A DNA stretch of 64,000 nucleotides from SZUA-36 sp963759155. GTDB taxonomy: Bacteria; Pseudomonadota; Gammaproteobacteria; Xanthomonadales; SZUA-36. The stretch is taken from assembly GCA_963759155.1 (NCBI GenBank), contig CAVWXX010000021.1, positions 114,035-178,034 on the forward strand, in the 5' to 3' direction. Of this stretch, positions 8,878 through 19,585 are shown in pieces; the first letter of the stretch is position 1; each line of letters starts with the position of its first letter. The position numbers and the translations under genes are program-made. The notes beneath the pieces are model-generated. The model saw only the letters and a program-made list of their open reading frames with translations. It made no database searches and had not been told where the DNA came from.

Positions 8878-10960
8878 TGCTTACTGTCTTGGCCAGATTG
8901 ATAGCCGGCTCGGTCCTGGTATTGGTGTAGGTACAGGTTATTGCAGTGTCGGCACCATCAATCACCAGGGTCGCACTGGTATCACCTGCCGTGTACACCG
9001 GCGCATTAGCTGCTCCGGTACACGCAAAGCCAGTCGTGTAATCAGCCGCTCCTCGCAGAATCTCACTGAGTCTGACCGTCTCGCCAACCAGCGTCGTCAA
9101 TACTGCAGTATTGGTGGTATCGGTCTGATCACCACCTGTCGCGGTTGAGGTTGCCGTCGCCGGACCATTAATACCTGTAACGGTCAGATCAGCTGCGTCA
9201 TTAAGCAAACCGCCTACCCAGGCTTTCTGCAAGGTCAGCTCAACCGTGTTGAGCGTATTTGAGAACGTACAGGTAATATCCGTATCAGTTGCATCAATCA
9301 ACAGCGTCGCAGTGGTCGCGCCCGCTGTGTAAACAGGTGCGTTGACACTTGTACAACTGAAGTCGCTCGTATAGTCACCTGTGCCACCCAGCACTTCGCT
9401 CAACTTGATGGTTTCACCGACCAATGCAGTGAATACCGCGGTGTTCGTCGTGTCTAGCTGATCACCACCGGTTGCAACAGAAGTTGCTGCGGGTGACGTA
9501 CCGTTCGTACCGGAAATTTCCAATGCTGCGGTATCGTTAGCAACACCGGCAACCCAGGATTTTTGCAGTACCACCCGAGCCGTGTCGATCGTATTGGTAT
9601 AACGTACACGTGATAGACGTGTCAGCCTGCATCAATCAGCAATGTCGCACTCGTAGCTCCCGGTGTATAGGTCGGGTCGTTGGTTGCACCTAGGCAAACG
9701 AAACTGGTCGTGTAGATCGCCTGTACCACCCAGTGCTTCACTCAGTGTAATGGTTTCACCAGCCAGTGCTGTTGGAAGAACTGCTCTGTTAACCAGATCA
9801 ACCTGGTCACCACCAAGAGCCGTCGATGTTGCCGTCGCCGGGCCGTTGGTGGCTGCAATTGTCAACGGGGCCGTATCACCTGCCACCGCACCAACCCAGG
9901 ATTTCTGCAAGGGTCAACACCTGAAACCTGGACACTATTGGTAAATGTACAGGTTACATCGGTATCCGCCGCGTCAATCAGCAGGCTTGCAGTTCTGTGC
10001 GCCCGGTGTATAAGAAGGCGAATTGGTCGCACCGGAGCAGACAAAACTGGTGTTGTACAGACCTGTTCCACCCAGTGTTTCAGTGAATGTCACGCGTCTC
10101 ACCGACCAGGCCGGTCAAAACCGCAGTATTGGTCGTATCAGTTTCATCACCACCGTTTGCGGTTGAAGTTGCCATCGGGTTACCGAGCGCGCCGGATACA
10201 TCAGTAAGGAGGTATCACCAGCGACACCGCCAACCCAGGATTTCTGCAAGGTGATCGCAGCTGTATTGATCGTGTTGGTAAAGGTACAGGTAATCGCCGT
10301 ATCCGCCGCGTCAATCACAAGGTCGCTGAAGTATCATTCAACGAGACCGGCTGATTGGCAGCGTCGGTACACGCTAAACCTGTTGAGTAATCACCCATTG
10401 CCGCACCGAGTACCTCGCCGAGCGTAACTGTTTCACCCACCAGTGCTGTCAGAACTGCGACGTTGGTGGTATCGGTCTCGTCACCGCCAGTTGCAGTAGA
10501 AGTCGCCATTCGGCGAGCCATTGGCGCCCGCTGCAGTCAGTGCGCCGTATCAGCGGCAACAGCCGCCAACCCATGCTTTCTGCAGGGTTACATCTGCCGT
10601 ATTGATCGTATTGGTATAGGTACAGGTAATCGCGGTATCTGCCGGATCGATCAGCAGCGTCGCAGTTCTGTCACCCGCTGTGTAAGTGGGTGGATTGGTA
10701 CCATTACAGGAAAAACTGGTTGTGTAGTCTCCCCGAGGCAGGCCACCAAGCGGACCACCAAGCGTTTCAGTCAGCGTCACCACCGTACCGGTAATTACAG
10801 CAAGGTCTGCTGTATTTGTGTTATCAACCTGGTCTCCACCATTGGCAACTGAAATATCAGTGTTGTTGCCACTTGATGCAGATATCTGCAGGAGGGCAGA
10901 ATCAGCAGCAACACCACCAACCCATTCTTTCCGCAAGGTGATGTCTGCTCTTGTGCGAGT
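8878..10960 (-). repeat. Tandem WVGG-type repeat units
   Basis: About six to seven units of roughly 95-105 residues (about 310 bp). Each has the order K(S/A/E)WVGG, GGDxxDTTNTAVL, VGETxxLxExLGG, CTYTNT. The frame is interrupted repeatedly, for instance near 8870 (one extra base in a GGTCCGGACG context), 9600, 9880, 10095, 10200, 10318 and 10540. Motif order is preserved across the breaks, so the ancestral frame is easy to follow. Confidence 0.75.
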
Positions 10961-13900
10961 ATTGGTAAATGTACAAACAATATCCTCACCACTTAACAGA
11001 TCCACGGTGACACCATTATCGCCCGGATCAAAACCGCCTGAGCCGCCTATGGTGATAGTTGAATCATTATCTCCGGTACATGCAATCAAGCTCAGGTTCC
11101 AACCTGTTGGAACCGTCTCCGACACCCTGTAGGAACCCGGCAACAAAGTAGTGCTTAGAATGTTAGTGTCATTAACCGTTGTATCGATTACAAAAGTCGT
11201 ACCATCGGCTGGCACATTGGTATTAAAGCTGAATGAACCATCACCATCGACCGTTTCTTTAACGATGGTCAAACTGCCTTGCTTGGTATTCGTAAATGTA
11301 CAAATAACCGTTTCGCCGGCTCTCAAATCAACATCAACATTATCTGCACCCTCGGTCACGATTGAATTGACCGCACCTGTGCATGAAATATCAGTCAAGA
11401 CCCATCCTGGGAGGACAGTTTCAGTCGTACCGATACTCGCTATGGGCTGACCCGTATAAACAAGTTCTGCATTGGCGATATCGTAGTCTTTCAGGGTGCC
11501 TGTCAAATCAGGATGTCCCGTAAAGGTGAATTCCGGGTCGAACAGCTCAGGGATAGCCTGCTTGCGAATAATCAAGCTGGCATCAGCTGTATTCTCAAAT
11601 GTACAGGTGACGGTTTCAGCCAGGTCTACATTGATATTGGCAGTCGCGGTGCCGAGGTCCCCACTCGAGTTATCAGTCGAATCATCGACACAATCAACCG
11701 AGGTCAATTCCCAACCATCTGGCAGGGGTGTTTCCACGACATCATAAGTTCCTGCTGGCAGGATATTTGTGAAATCAACCGAGGCTGAAGTACCTGTGCC
11801 TCCTCCTGCTACTGATGTATCGAGGGCAAAAGATCCAATTGGAGTATCACCCACATAGTCGAAACTACCGTCACCACCAACGGTGTTCTTGATGATGGTG
11901 GCCGAACCCAGTGGTGAGTTGGTAAAGGTACAGATCAGCTCTTCACCTGCTGCCAGGTCAATCGCTGTAACGGGGCTGTTATCCCCACAACTGGCATCAG
12001 TCAATGCCCAGCCATCTGCACCTGGTGGATTCTCGCCCACTTCGTAAATGCCTGGATCAAGGCCCGAGATCACCCTTTGATCATCGGTATCCTTATCAAC
12101 TGGCGACAATGTAAAAGTTTCACTGCCGAGTATGTTACTGGTAAACGCGAAGTCCTGAACGGCAGGTCCGGTTGCAGTGATTTTTTTAATAACCGTTAAC
12201 TGGGCTAGCTTGGTGTTGGTATAGACACAGGTAACTTCTTCACCAGGAGCAGGGAATGCCGCAACTTGCGTGTCACCGGGATCGAAACCAAGCGTAATTT
12301 GAGAGCCCACAGCGCCAGTAATAGCCCAAGATGAATCCGGGCCATCGCTACTGCATGAAATATTGGTAAGGGCCCAACCAGCCGGCACAAACTCTTCTGA
12401 TTCGAAGATGGTTGTTCCTGCTGCTGTTGATTGGGTCAGGCTGATGCTATTGCCATCGGTCAAACTTCCACTGAGATCACCCGTGAACGCGAATGAAGCC
12501 GGATCACCGTTTGGCAGTGTTTGCTTTTCAACCGTCAGAGTGCCATGTTTCTCATTGATGAATGTACAGCTTATGGGTTGACCAAAGGTGACATCCAGAG
12601 TTACCCGGCGATTTGCTACATCATATGTGGCGATATTGCGCACCGGTCGTACATACAATGTCGACTAAATCCCAATCAGGAATGGGATCCTCAGTGATAA
12701 TGTACTGTCCTGCTCGATTAAGGGATCCACGATTGTTTGTGTCCCGAACTTAAGGTAGAAACTGGAGTTAGTTGGGAAGATTGGACGTAAAACCAAAATT
12801 AGCATCTCCACCAATGGTGTTCTTAGTAATAGCAATAAATGAGCCAAGATTATTTTGGAAGTCGCAAATTACGTCATCTCCAGCACCTAAAGAAATCCCA
12901 GTTAAACTGTTGGTGGTGTTATCGAAATTACCGGATCCATTGCGGCAAGTGGCATTCGCCAGAGTCCACTCAGGAGCAGGCAAGGCAGTTTCAGTAATAG
13001 AGTAATCGTTACCGGGTTGTAAGTTACTGAAGGTAGTCTGGGCAGTATTAGTGGTCCCTGTGTCAAGAGAGAAGCCAGGGATGCCATTATTACCTGTAAA
13101 TGTAAAGACACCATTACCACCTGCAGTACCCTTAACAATGGTCAGGCTGGCCAGTTTCGTGTTGGAAACGGTACAGATAACATCTTCGCCCTCAGAAATT
13201 TCAATACCTGAAATCTGTGGAAATGAGCCATCATCTGTAAATGTGCCATTATTCGTTGCACCCGTGCACACGATATTGGTGGTATCCCAACCAGCTGGCA
13301 GGTCTTCCACAATGGTAAGGGTCTGACGGGACAGCGTGTCAAACACAACCTGACCGGTACCGGCAACCGTAGAGCTACTGCCGGTGGTGGTAATTTGAGT
13401 AATTTGATTTACTGGAGGTAATCCGGTTCCTGTGGTTGTAAAAACAAAATCAAAAGTGCCATCAGTGCCAAGTGTTTCCTTTATCAGGGTTAAACTGGCT
13501 GGCTGTACAACATTTGTGAAGGTGCAGACGACGTTGTCACCCGGATTAAGGGTGATGCCATTCTGCGGATCGCCCTTGCCGCTATCGCAGCTGGCGCTCT
13601 CCAGCTCCACGCCGTTGGGTAACGACAGCGTATCCTCGGTCACGGTGACTGGAATACCTCCGTTCGCGTTGAAGGTGAATTCTTGCTCGGCCGTGCCCGG
13701 GGGCGTCAGGCTGAAGTTGGAGACACCGTCCACGGTTGGGGTGATGGCGAAATCGAAAGTCTGGCCACCTGGCGCATACACCTTGCGCACGGTGAGGCGG
13801 GCGTTGCGCACCTCGAGTTCTGTTTCTACAACTCCAGAGCGGCATTTCGGGTTGTTTGAATTGCCCTGAAGGATGAAACCGGTCACCGGGTCCGGTGTCA

Positions 13901-14507
13901 GGGGGTCAACCCCCGGATCGCCGCAACTGCTTTGAGCGGATTGGTTCTGCCAGGTAATCAGGGCCTGGATGTCGAGCATGCCGTCGTTGTTGGAATCACG
14001 GCAGCGAATCGTGACCGGGCCTACTTCCTGCAAGATGGGCTGGGTGGAGGAGACGACGGAGTCGTTGCAGGCGTCTCCGTCAACATCCAGAAAACCGTTC
14101 CCGTCCGGTTCCACGGCCCCGGGCAGGGACGAAACGTAACATGAGTTGCCGTCGGGCAGCGGCAGATTGCCGGCACCCAGGGGCACAGCAATTTCCGGGT
14201 TGTTGCCGTTCTCACCGATCCACACCAATGGGTCGTATCGGGTATTGCCGTTCTGCTCCAGGTTGAGATCAACAACCAGCGTAACGTCCTCGCCATCGAA
14301 ACAGGACGTCTGGCCCCCGATGGCCTTGACCAATGCTTCGGAAACGCTTATATCGTTCGAGGTACACCCGAAGGCTGCTTGCGCCACGTTGCCGGCGCAA
14401 ACGAAATTGTCACGTTCCACGGATGGAAGAACTTGCGCAGAAACCGCTAACGGTAAAGCGAGCGCCGCACTAAGCACAGCAACAGATATTGGCTGAATAG
14501 ATCGCAT

Positions 14508-15175
14508 TAAAAAATCTCCCCAAATAATACAGATTTAACCGGTGACACTACGCCTCCGATCAATTGCTTTTCTGGCTACTACCGGGTGTCTAACCCGCCC
14601 ACATTGATAGCCAGATCATTAAATTTTTCGACCTATCCCTGGTCTCTTTATCTTTGTTACCCTAATGTTTTAAATAACTTACATGCGTTTATTTTAACTT
14701 TTTAATAACATAAAGACTCAACATCCTGTAAAGCCAAGTTGTACTTTGCTTCTTTTTGCAGGTAGATGTCAACCTTGGGCGCATCTGTATATGTACATAA
14801 TAATTTTGGAATACTCACATTAATGACCCATTTCCCGCATTAAAAATGCACTATTTGTCTTTCCCGGGCGAATGCCTTCCTTCAGCGACTTTTCAAATGA
14901 CTTCATAGCATGACTTCCGGCCCACTGACTTTTGGCCCATGTGTTAAATAGACATTTATGGTCTTATATGTACGTCCCTGAAGAACTGGTCATTCAGCAG
15001 GGTCAAAAAATATTTAAATGTAACTAAAAATAAGAATAGTACGTCTAAAGAGTTATCGATATTGCTATAGAGGGCTGGTGTTATTTAAAGGCAGAAATAT
15101 GCCATTAAATGAAGCATCCGCCCATTTTTATGTGGGTAAGGAAAAACCGTTGTCACGACCCGGAGTATTAATATT
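14508..15175. other. 668-bp divergent intergenic region, AT-rich
   Basis: It separates the giant minus-strand gene from the plus-strand RND operon. The part next to the giant gene holds a nested hairpin (annotated separately). The middle (about 14640-15150) is AT-rich with no convincing ORF, RNA gene or clear promoter that I can defend. Both operons probably have their promoters here. Confidence 0.6.
14571..14615 (-). promoter_or_regulatory. Nested hairpin in the 5' leader of the giant gene
   Basis: An outer 8-bp perfect stem (TCTGGCTA at 14571-14578 with TAGCCAGA at 14608-14615) encloses an inner 5-bp stem (CGGGT at 14583-14587 with ACCCG at 14593-14597). If transcribed, the structure would lie 64 nt upstream of the giant gene's start. 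It does not match a riboswitch class I recognise. It could be a structured leader or a protein-binding palindrome. Confidence 0.5.
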
Positions 15176-16357
15176 GTGAGGTTTACCGTGAAAAAGCTAC
15201 TGAAGATCATATCCCCCATCCTGGTGCTGGTGCTGAGCATTGCCATCGTGCAAGGCCTGAGCGCAGCAAAACCGGAACCGGAAAAGAAGGAAGAGGCACA
15301 AAGACTGGTGTCACTTTATGTGGATGAGGTGAGGTCAGACACAGTGACCATTTCCGTTCAGACCCAGGGTGATGTGCGCCCCAAGACTGAAATTGACCTG
15401 ATCCCGCAGGTTTCCGGTCGTATTGTCGGTATATCAGAGGCCTTCGCCGAAGGTGCTGAATTTGCACCTGGCGAAACCCTGATCAAAATTGATGACACGA
15501 ATTACAAGCTCGCTGTTATTCGTGCTCAAGCCCGTGTAGCGGAAGCAGAGGTGGCTGTTCAGCGTGAACTCGCCAATGCCAAGATCAAGAGAGAGCACTG
15601 GCTTGATAAACGCAATGCCGGCGAACCAACACCTTATGCATTGAACAAACCACAGGTAATGGAAGCAGAAGCCAAATTACTTTCCGCTGAATCCGATCTG
15701 CAAGAAGCCCGTTTAAATGTAGCCCGCACAGAGATCAATGTACCTTTCCTGGGCCGTGTCCGTGAAAAGAGCGTGGGTATTGGTCAGTATGTTACTGCAG
15801 GTACACGTCTTGGCCGGGTTTTTTCCACCGATACGGTTGAAATTCGTTTACCGCTGACCGACTCACAATTAACCGAACTGAACCTGCCGATGGGTTTCAT
15901 GGCCGATGCATTCAACGCGCCGGTTGTGCAATTCAGCGCCCATGTAGGGAACCGTGAGCATGTCTGGAGCGGGCGCATTGTTCGCACCCATGCCTCGGTT
16001 GATCAACAGACACGTCTTATATATGCCATCGCTGAAGTCGAAGACCCTTACGGCCTGGGTGCTGATCACGGCACGCCGCTGGCCGTTGGCATGTTTGTCC
16101 ATGCTGATATTGAAGGTGTGAACAGCCAGTCAGCACTGGTGCTTCCACGACTGGCCTTACGCAGCGCCAACAAGGTTTACGTGATCAATGATGAAAACCG
16201 GCTTGAGATCCGTACCGTCGAGGTGCTTTCTACCTCCGAAGACACGGTGCTGGTCAGCAATGGTGTCAAGGTTGGCGACAAAGTCGTGACCTCAACAATT
16301 CCTGCAGCGGTCGATGGCATGGAAGTACGCGCTATCACCCGTGAACAAAACAGCTAA
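15176..16357 (+). CDS. RND efflux periplasmic adaptor (membrane fusion protein)
   Basis: 393 residues from GTG 15176 (GGAG ten bases upstream); a second GTG at 15188 is also plausible. An N-terminal membrane anchor or signal (LLKIISPILVLVLSIAIVQG) is followed by a lipoyl-type half motif (GDVRPKTEIDLIPQVSGRIV), a helical hairpin around residues 110-180, the second lipoyl half (VPFLGRVREKSVGIGQYV), and beta-barrel and membrane-proximal domains. This is the HlyD/MFP architecture of tripartite RND pumps. It lies 25 nt upstream of the pump gene, so the two form an operon. No outer-membrane channel gene is adjacent; a TolC from elsewhere would be needed. Confidence 0.9.
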   Translation: MRFTVKKLLKIISPILVLVLSIAIVQGLSAAKPEPEKKEEAQRLVSLYVDEVRSDTVTISVQTQGDVRPKTEIDLIPQVSGRIVGISEAFAEGAEFAPGETLIKIDDTNYKLAVIRAQARVAEAEVAVQRELANAKIKREHWLDKRNAGEPTPYALNKPQVMEAEAKLLSAESDLQEARLNVARTEINVPFLGRVREKSVGIGQYVTAGTRLGRVFSTDTVEIRLPLTDSQLTELNLPMGFMADAFNAPVVQFSAHVGNREHVWSGRIVRTHASVDQQTRLIYAIAEVEDPYGLGADHGTPLAVGMFVHADIEGVNSQSALVLPRLALRSANKVYVINDENRLEIRTVEVLSTSEDTVLVSNGVKVGDKVVTSTIPAAVDGMEVRAITREQNS

Positions 16358-16382
16358 GCGGTAGCTAAAGAGGGAGCAACAC

Positions 16383-19300
16383 ATGAATGGTCTAATTGCC
16401 TGGTGGGCACGGAACTCTGTAGCCGCGAACCTGGTCATGATCGGTATTTTTGTTGCCGGCACGATTGGTTTTTCCCAAATGGAACGCGAAATGGATCCGC
16501 AGGTGCGGTTCCCCGGTTTGCAAATTGAAGTCTCCTGGCCTGGTGCTGCACCACAGGAAGTCGAAGAACAGATCGTCGCACGTATTGAAGAGTCAGTGCG
16601 GGATCTCGATGCGATCGAATGGGTACGCTCCACTTCAGCTGAAGGTTATGGCGGTGTTTACATCCTCGCCGAGCAGCAGGTTGATTTCACCCAGTTCATG
16701 AACGATGTCAAGATCCGGCTCGATTCCATCTCCTCCTTCCCACGCGATATTGAGCCGCCACAGGTTCAGCAGTGGGTTAACCGTAATGAGTTTATGCGTG
16801 TCGCAGTCCATGGTGACATTAGCGAGCGTGAGCTCAAACGACTGGCAGAAACACTCCGCCGTGAGGCCGCACAATTAACAGCGGTTACCGTTGTAGATTT
16901 ATTCGGCACACGCCAGGAAGAGGTTTCCATCGAAGTCAGCGAAGAGGCTTTAAGACGTTACAACATGAGTTTCTCCGAGGTCGCCGATGCGATCCGTAAC
17001 ACCTCGATCAACCAGTCTGCAGGCCAGGTTCGAACCGAGGTTGGCACCTACCAGTTAAAGGTACGCAGCCAGGCTGATACAGAAACAGAATTTAACAATA
17101 TCATCGTCCGTGAAACTGCAGATGGCGGTATTTTGCGCGTAGGCGATGTCGCCACGGTGGTCGATGGTTTTGAGGACAACCCGATACTGGCAACACTCAA
17201 CGGTGAACCCGCCGTGCTGCTGCAGATCATGTCCACCGAGGTGATGGATATCGTCACGGCCTCGCAATCCGTTCGTGACTGGATTGAGAAAAGAAGAGAC
17301 AGCTTACCGGAAGGCGTCAGCCTGACGCTGTGGACCGATCAGTCCGTCGACTTCAAGGGCCGCATGAAGACGATCGGCAGTTCCGCCATTCAGGGTCTGG
17401 CACTGGTCATGATCGTTCTGCTGCTCACACTCAGACCCATCGTTGCCTTTTGGGTTGCTATTGGTATTGCCACCGCCTACGCCGGCGCCTTCGTATTACT
17501 GGGTTCGGTGGGTGTATCACTGAACATGCTCTCTACCTTCGCTTTCCTGCTGGTTCTCGGTATTGTTGTTGATGATGCCATCGTGGTCGGTGAAGGCATA
17601 CATAGCGAGGCCAACCGGATCGGCGGTGGTGTCAACGCCTCAATATCAGGCGCACAACTGGTAGCCAAACCCGTCGTGTTTGGTGTTATTACCACCATCA
17701 TGGCCTTTCTTCCCTGGCTTTTTGTGAGCGGTTCCACTTCGGAATTCACACGACACATTACCTGGGTGGTGATCCTTGCGTTGATCTTCTCACTGGTTGA
17801 GTCATTACTGATTCTGCCCTCACATCTTTCAACCATGAAACCACGTACAAACATGAAGCGTTTTGGCCGGTTTCAGAAGCGGATCGCTGACAGCATTCTC
17901 AATTTCGCGCAAAACCGTTACCGGAAAATTGCCGGTTGGTCGATGGATCACCGCTATCTCACAACCAGTATCTTCCTCGGCGCGCTGGTCATCGGCTTTG
18001 GCCTGTTTGGAACAGGCTGGGTCAAGAAGAGTTTCATGCCGGAGATCGAGTCCGATGAGATCATCGTCAATGTCGTGATGCCGGAAGGCGCACCCTATAG
18101 CCGTGCTTTGGAAATTCTTGCGCAACTACAGGAAGCTGAACTGGCGCTCGTTGAAGAAGTCAACCAACGCACCGCCGGCGAAGGCGTGTTGATAGAAAAC
18201 TGGTACACACGCTCAAGACGTGACAGCGTATTGGCGATCGTCAAGCTGGCCCCCCCGGAGGTGCGCGACATGACGGCCAAGGAAGCCTCTATCCGCTTGC
18301 GTGAACTGATGGGCGATGTGCCTGATGCGCGTGAGGTGTCCGTTCAATATACACAGGGCAATAACGACCCCGATTTCGAGCTGTCTATCAGGCATCCCGA
18401 CCTCGATGTTTTGCGCGCCGCGACCGCAGATGTTGAAAACCAGCTGCGCACCTACGAAACCATTTATGATGTACGTAATAATCTTGAGGGCGCCTCCGAA
18501 GAGATCCGCCTGACCATGAAGCCTGGAACGGCCAAGCTGGGCCTGACGCTTGCTGATGTGAATCAGCAGGTGCGCCAGGCATACTTTGGTGAAGAGGTTC
18601 AACGCTTGCCACGCGACGGCCAGGACGTGAGAGTCAAGGTGCGTTACCCCCTGGAATCAAGAGAGTCCATCGAGAGCCTGAAAAACTTCCGTGTTCGCAC
18701 CAACGATGGCCGTGAGCTACCCCTGCTCGCTGTCGCAGACCTTGAATACGCACCCGGCATCAACCGTATCCAACGCTGGAATGGTAACCGTGCCGCGCGT
18801 ATCAGTGCCGATCTCAAAGAGCAGGTGCGTGATGACATCATGAAAGACCTGGATGAGAATTTCTTCCCCGAATGGGAAGAACGTTACCCGGGTATCATCC
18901 GTGGTGCGGTTGGCCAGGCTGAAGGCGAGCAACGTTTTATTAAAGAGGTCATGGGCCTGTACCTGATAGCATTTTTCGCCATGTATACGATGCTGGCGGT
19001 TGCTTTCCGCAGCTACTGGCAACCGATACTGATCCTGATCGCGATGCCTTATGCCTTCGTTGGCGCCATCGTTGGCCACGCAGTACTCGGTATGACGATG
19101 GCCATATTCAGCTATTTCGGTATCGCCGCTGCAGCGGGTGTGGTGGTCAACGACAACCTGGTACTGATGGATTACTGTAACCGATTACGCGAACAGGGTT
19201 TATCGGCACGTGAAGCCATTATTGAATCTGGCGTGGTACGTTTCAGACCGATCCTGCTGACTTCGGTCACCACAATCGTCGGCCTCACACCGATGATGCT

Positions 19301-19511
19301 GGAGCGTTCCATCCAGGCGGCATTCCTGCAACCCATCGTGGTCGCACTGGCATTTGGTGTGTTCTTTGCCTTCTTTGTCACCCTGCTGATGGTTCCATCC
19401 TTATATGGAATCGGGCTGGATATCAGTGACTTCTTTGCAAGGCTTAAAGGCTGGATCGGTCGCAAACTGAACCGCGGTACACCAACTGAAGCAGAAACAA
19501 CTACCCCTTAA
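16383..19511 (+). CDS. RND-family efflux pump permease
   Basis: 1042 residues, the typical length for AcrB-like HAE-1 pumps. The N-terminal transmembrane helix is followed by a porter domain with the RND block GVVHIL-like segment EVEEQIVARIEESVRDLDAI. Transmembrane helix 4 carries the paired aspartates of the proton relay (LGIVVDDAIVVGEG, about residues 395-408). The second half repeats the plan, with AAAAGVVVNDNLVLMDYCNR and a VRFRPILLTSVTTIVGL block. It exports toxic compounds using proton motive force. Substrates cannot be inferred. It ends 26 nt before a strong terminator. Confidence 0.93.
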   Translation: MNGLIAWWARNSVAANLVMIGIFVAGTIGFSQMEREMDPQVRFPGLQIEVSWPGAAPQEVEEQIVARIEESVRDLDAIEWVRSTSAEGYGGVYILAEQQVDFTQFMNDVKIRLDSISSFPRDIEPPQVQQWVNRNEFMRVAVHGDISERELKRLAETLRREAAQLTAVTVVDLFGTRQEEVSIEVSEEALRRYNMSFSEVADAIRNTSINQSAGQVRTEVGTYQLKVRSQADTETEFNNIIVRETADGGILRVGDVATVVDGFEDNPILATLNGEPAVLLQIMSTEVMDIVTASQSVRDWIEKRRDSLPEGVSLTLWTDQSVDFKGRMKTIGSSAIQGLALVMIVLLLTLRPIVAFWVAIGIATAYAGAFVLLGSVGVSLNMLSTFAFLLVLGIVVDDAIVVGEGIHSEANRIGGGVNASISGAQLVAKPVVFGVITTIMAFLPWLFVSGSTSEFTRHITWVVILALIFSLVESLLILPSHLSTMKPRTNMKRFGRFQKRIADSILNFAQNRYRKIAGWSMDHRYLTTSIFLGALVIGFGLFGTGWVKKSFMPEIESDEIIVNVVMPEGAPYSRALEILAQLQEAELALVEEVNQRTAGEGVLIENWYTRSRRDSVLAIVKLAPPEVRDMTAKEASIRLRELMGDVPDAREVSVQYTQGNNDPDFELSIRHPDLDVLRAATADVENQLRTYETIYDVRNNLEGASEEIRLTMKPGTAKLGLTLADVNQQVRQAYFGEEVQRLPRDGQDVRVKVRYPLESRESIESLKNFRVRTNDGRELPLLAVADLEYAPGINRIQRWNGNRAARISADLKEQVRDDIMKDLDENFFPEWEERYPGIIRGAVGQAEGEQRFIKEVMGLYLIAFFAMYTMLAVAFRSYWQPILILIAMPYAFVGAIVGHAVLGMTMAIFSYFGIAAAAGVVVNDNLVLMDYCNRLREQGLSAREAIIESGVVRFRPILLTSVTTIVGLTPMMLERSIQAAFLQPIVVALAFGVFFAFFVTLLMVPSLYGIGLDISDFFARLKGWIGRKLNRGTPTEAETTTP

Positions 19512-19536
19512 GATCCTGGATTTAAGGTTAGCGTTG

Positions 19537-19566
19537 AAACCCCGGTATCAGGCCGGGGTTTTTTTA
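19537..19566 (+). terminator. Terminator of the RND operon (probably bidirectional)
   Basis: The stem AACCCCGG/CCGGGGTT is followed by a T run. A-rich sequence precedes it, so it may also stop the convergent minus-strand operon ending at 19586. Confidence 0.88.
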
Positions 19567-19585
19567 TGTGGGTCAGATCAATTTT

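Larger units (their letters stand above)
6349..14507 (-). pseudogene. Giant secreted repeat protein with sorting-type C terminus, frame interrupted
   Basis: Read as one gene this would encode about 2,700 residues. It starts at ATG 14507 (GGGGAG ribosome-binding site) with a signal peptide (MRSIQPISVAVLSAALALPL) and a cysteine-containing N-terminal domain to about residue 230. Many SpaA/prealbumin-like units follow, each ending in a strand of the type CTFTNT followed by xLTIxK. Then come units with K(S/A/E)WVGG, four DUF11/TIGR01451-type units, and a C-terminal tail: a proline-containing motif (LLPVPVNNP), a hydrophobic helix and basic residues (RPALMRKF). This tail resembles IPTL-CTERM/PEP-CTERM-type sorting signals, though the exact motif is not canonical. 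Intact stretches are 14507-12768, 12658-10550, 9574-8861 and 8877-6349. Between them the repeat sequence continues in changing frames, with at least ten single-base shifts and no in-frame nonsense substitution seen. Probable role: cell-surface or matrix protein. Confidence 0.7.

Noticed and set aside
7100..10960. CRISPR array suggested by regular repeats
   Set aside because: The repeats are long protein-coding units with protein-level conservation, not short repeats separated by unique spacers.
13000..13870. Long plus-strand frames opposite the giant gene
   Set aside because: Antisense shadows caused by repeated, codon-biased sequence; no recognisable protein features.
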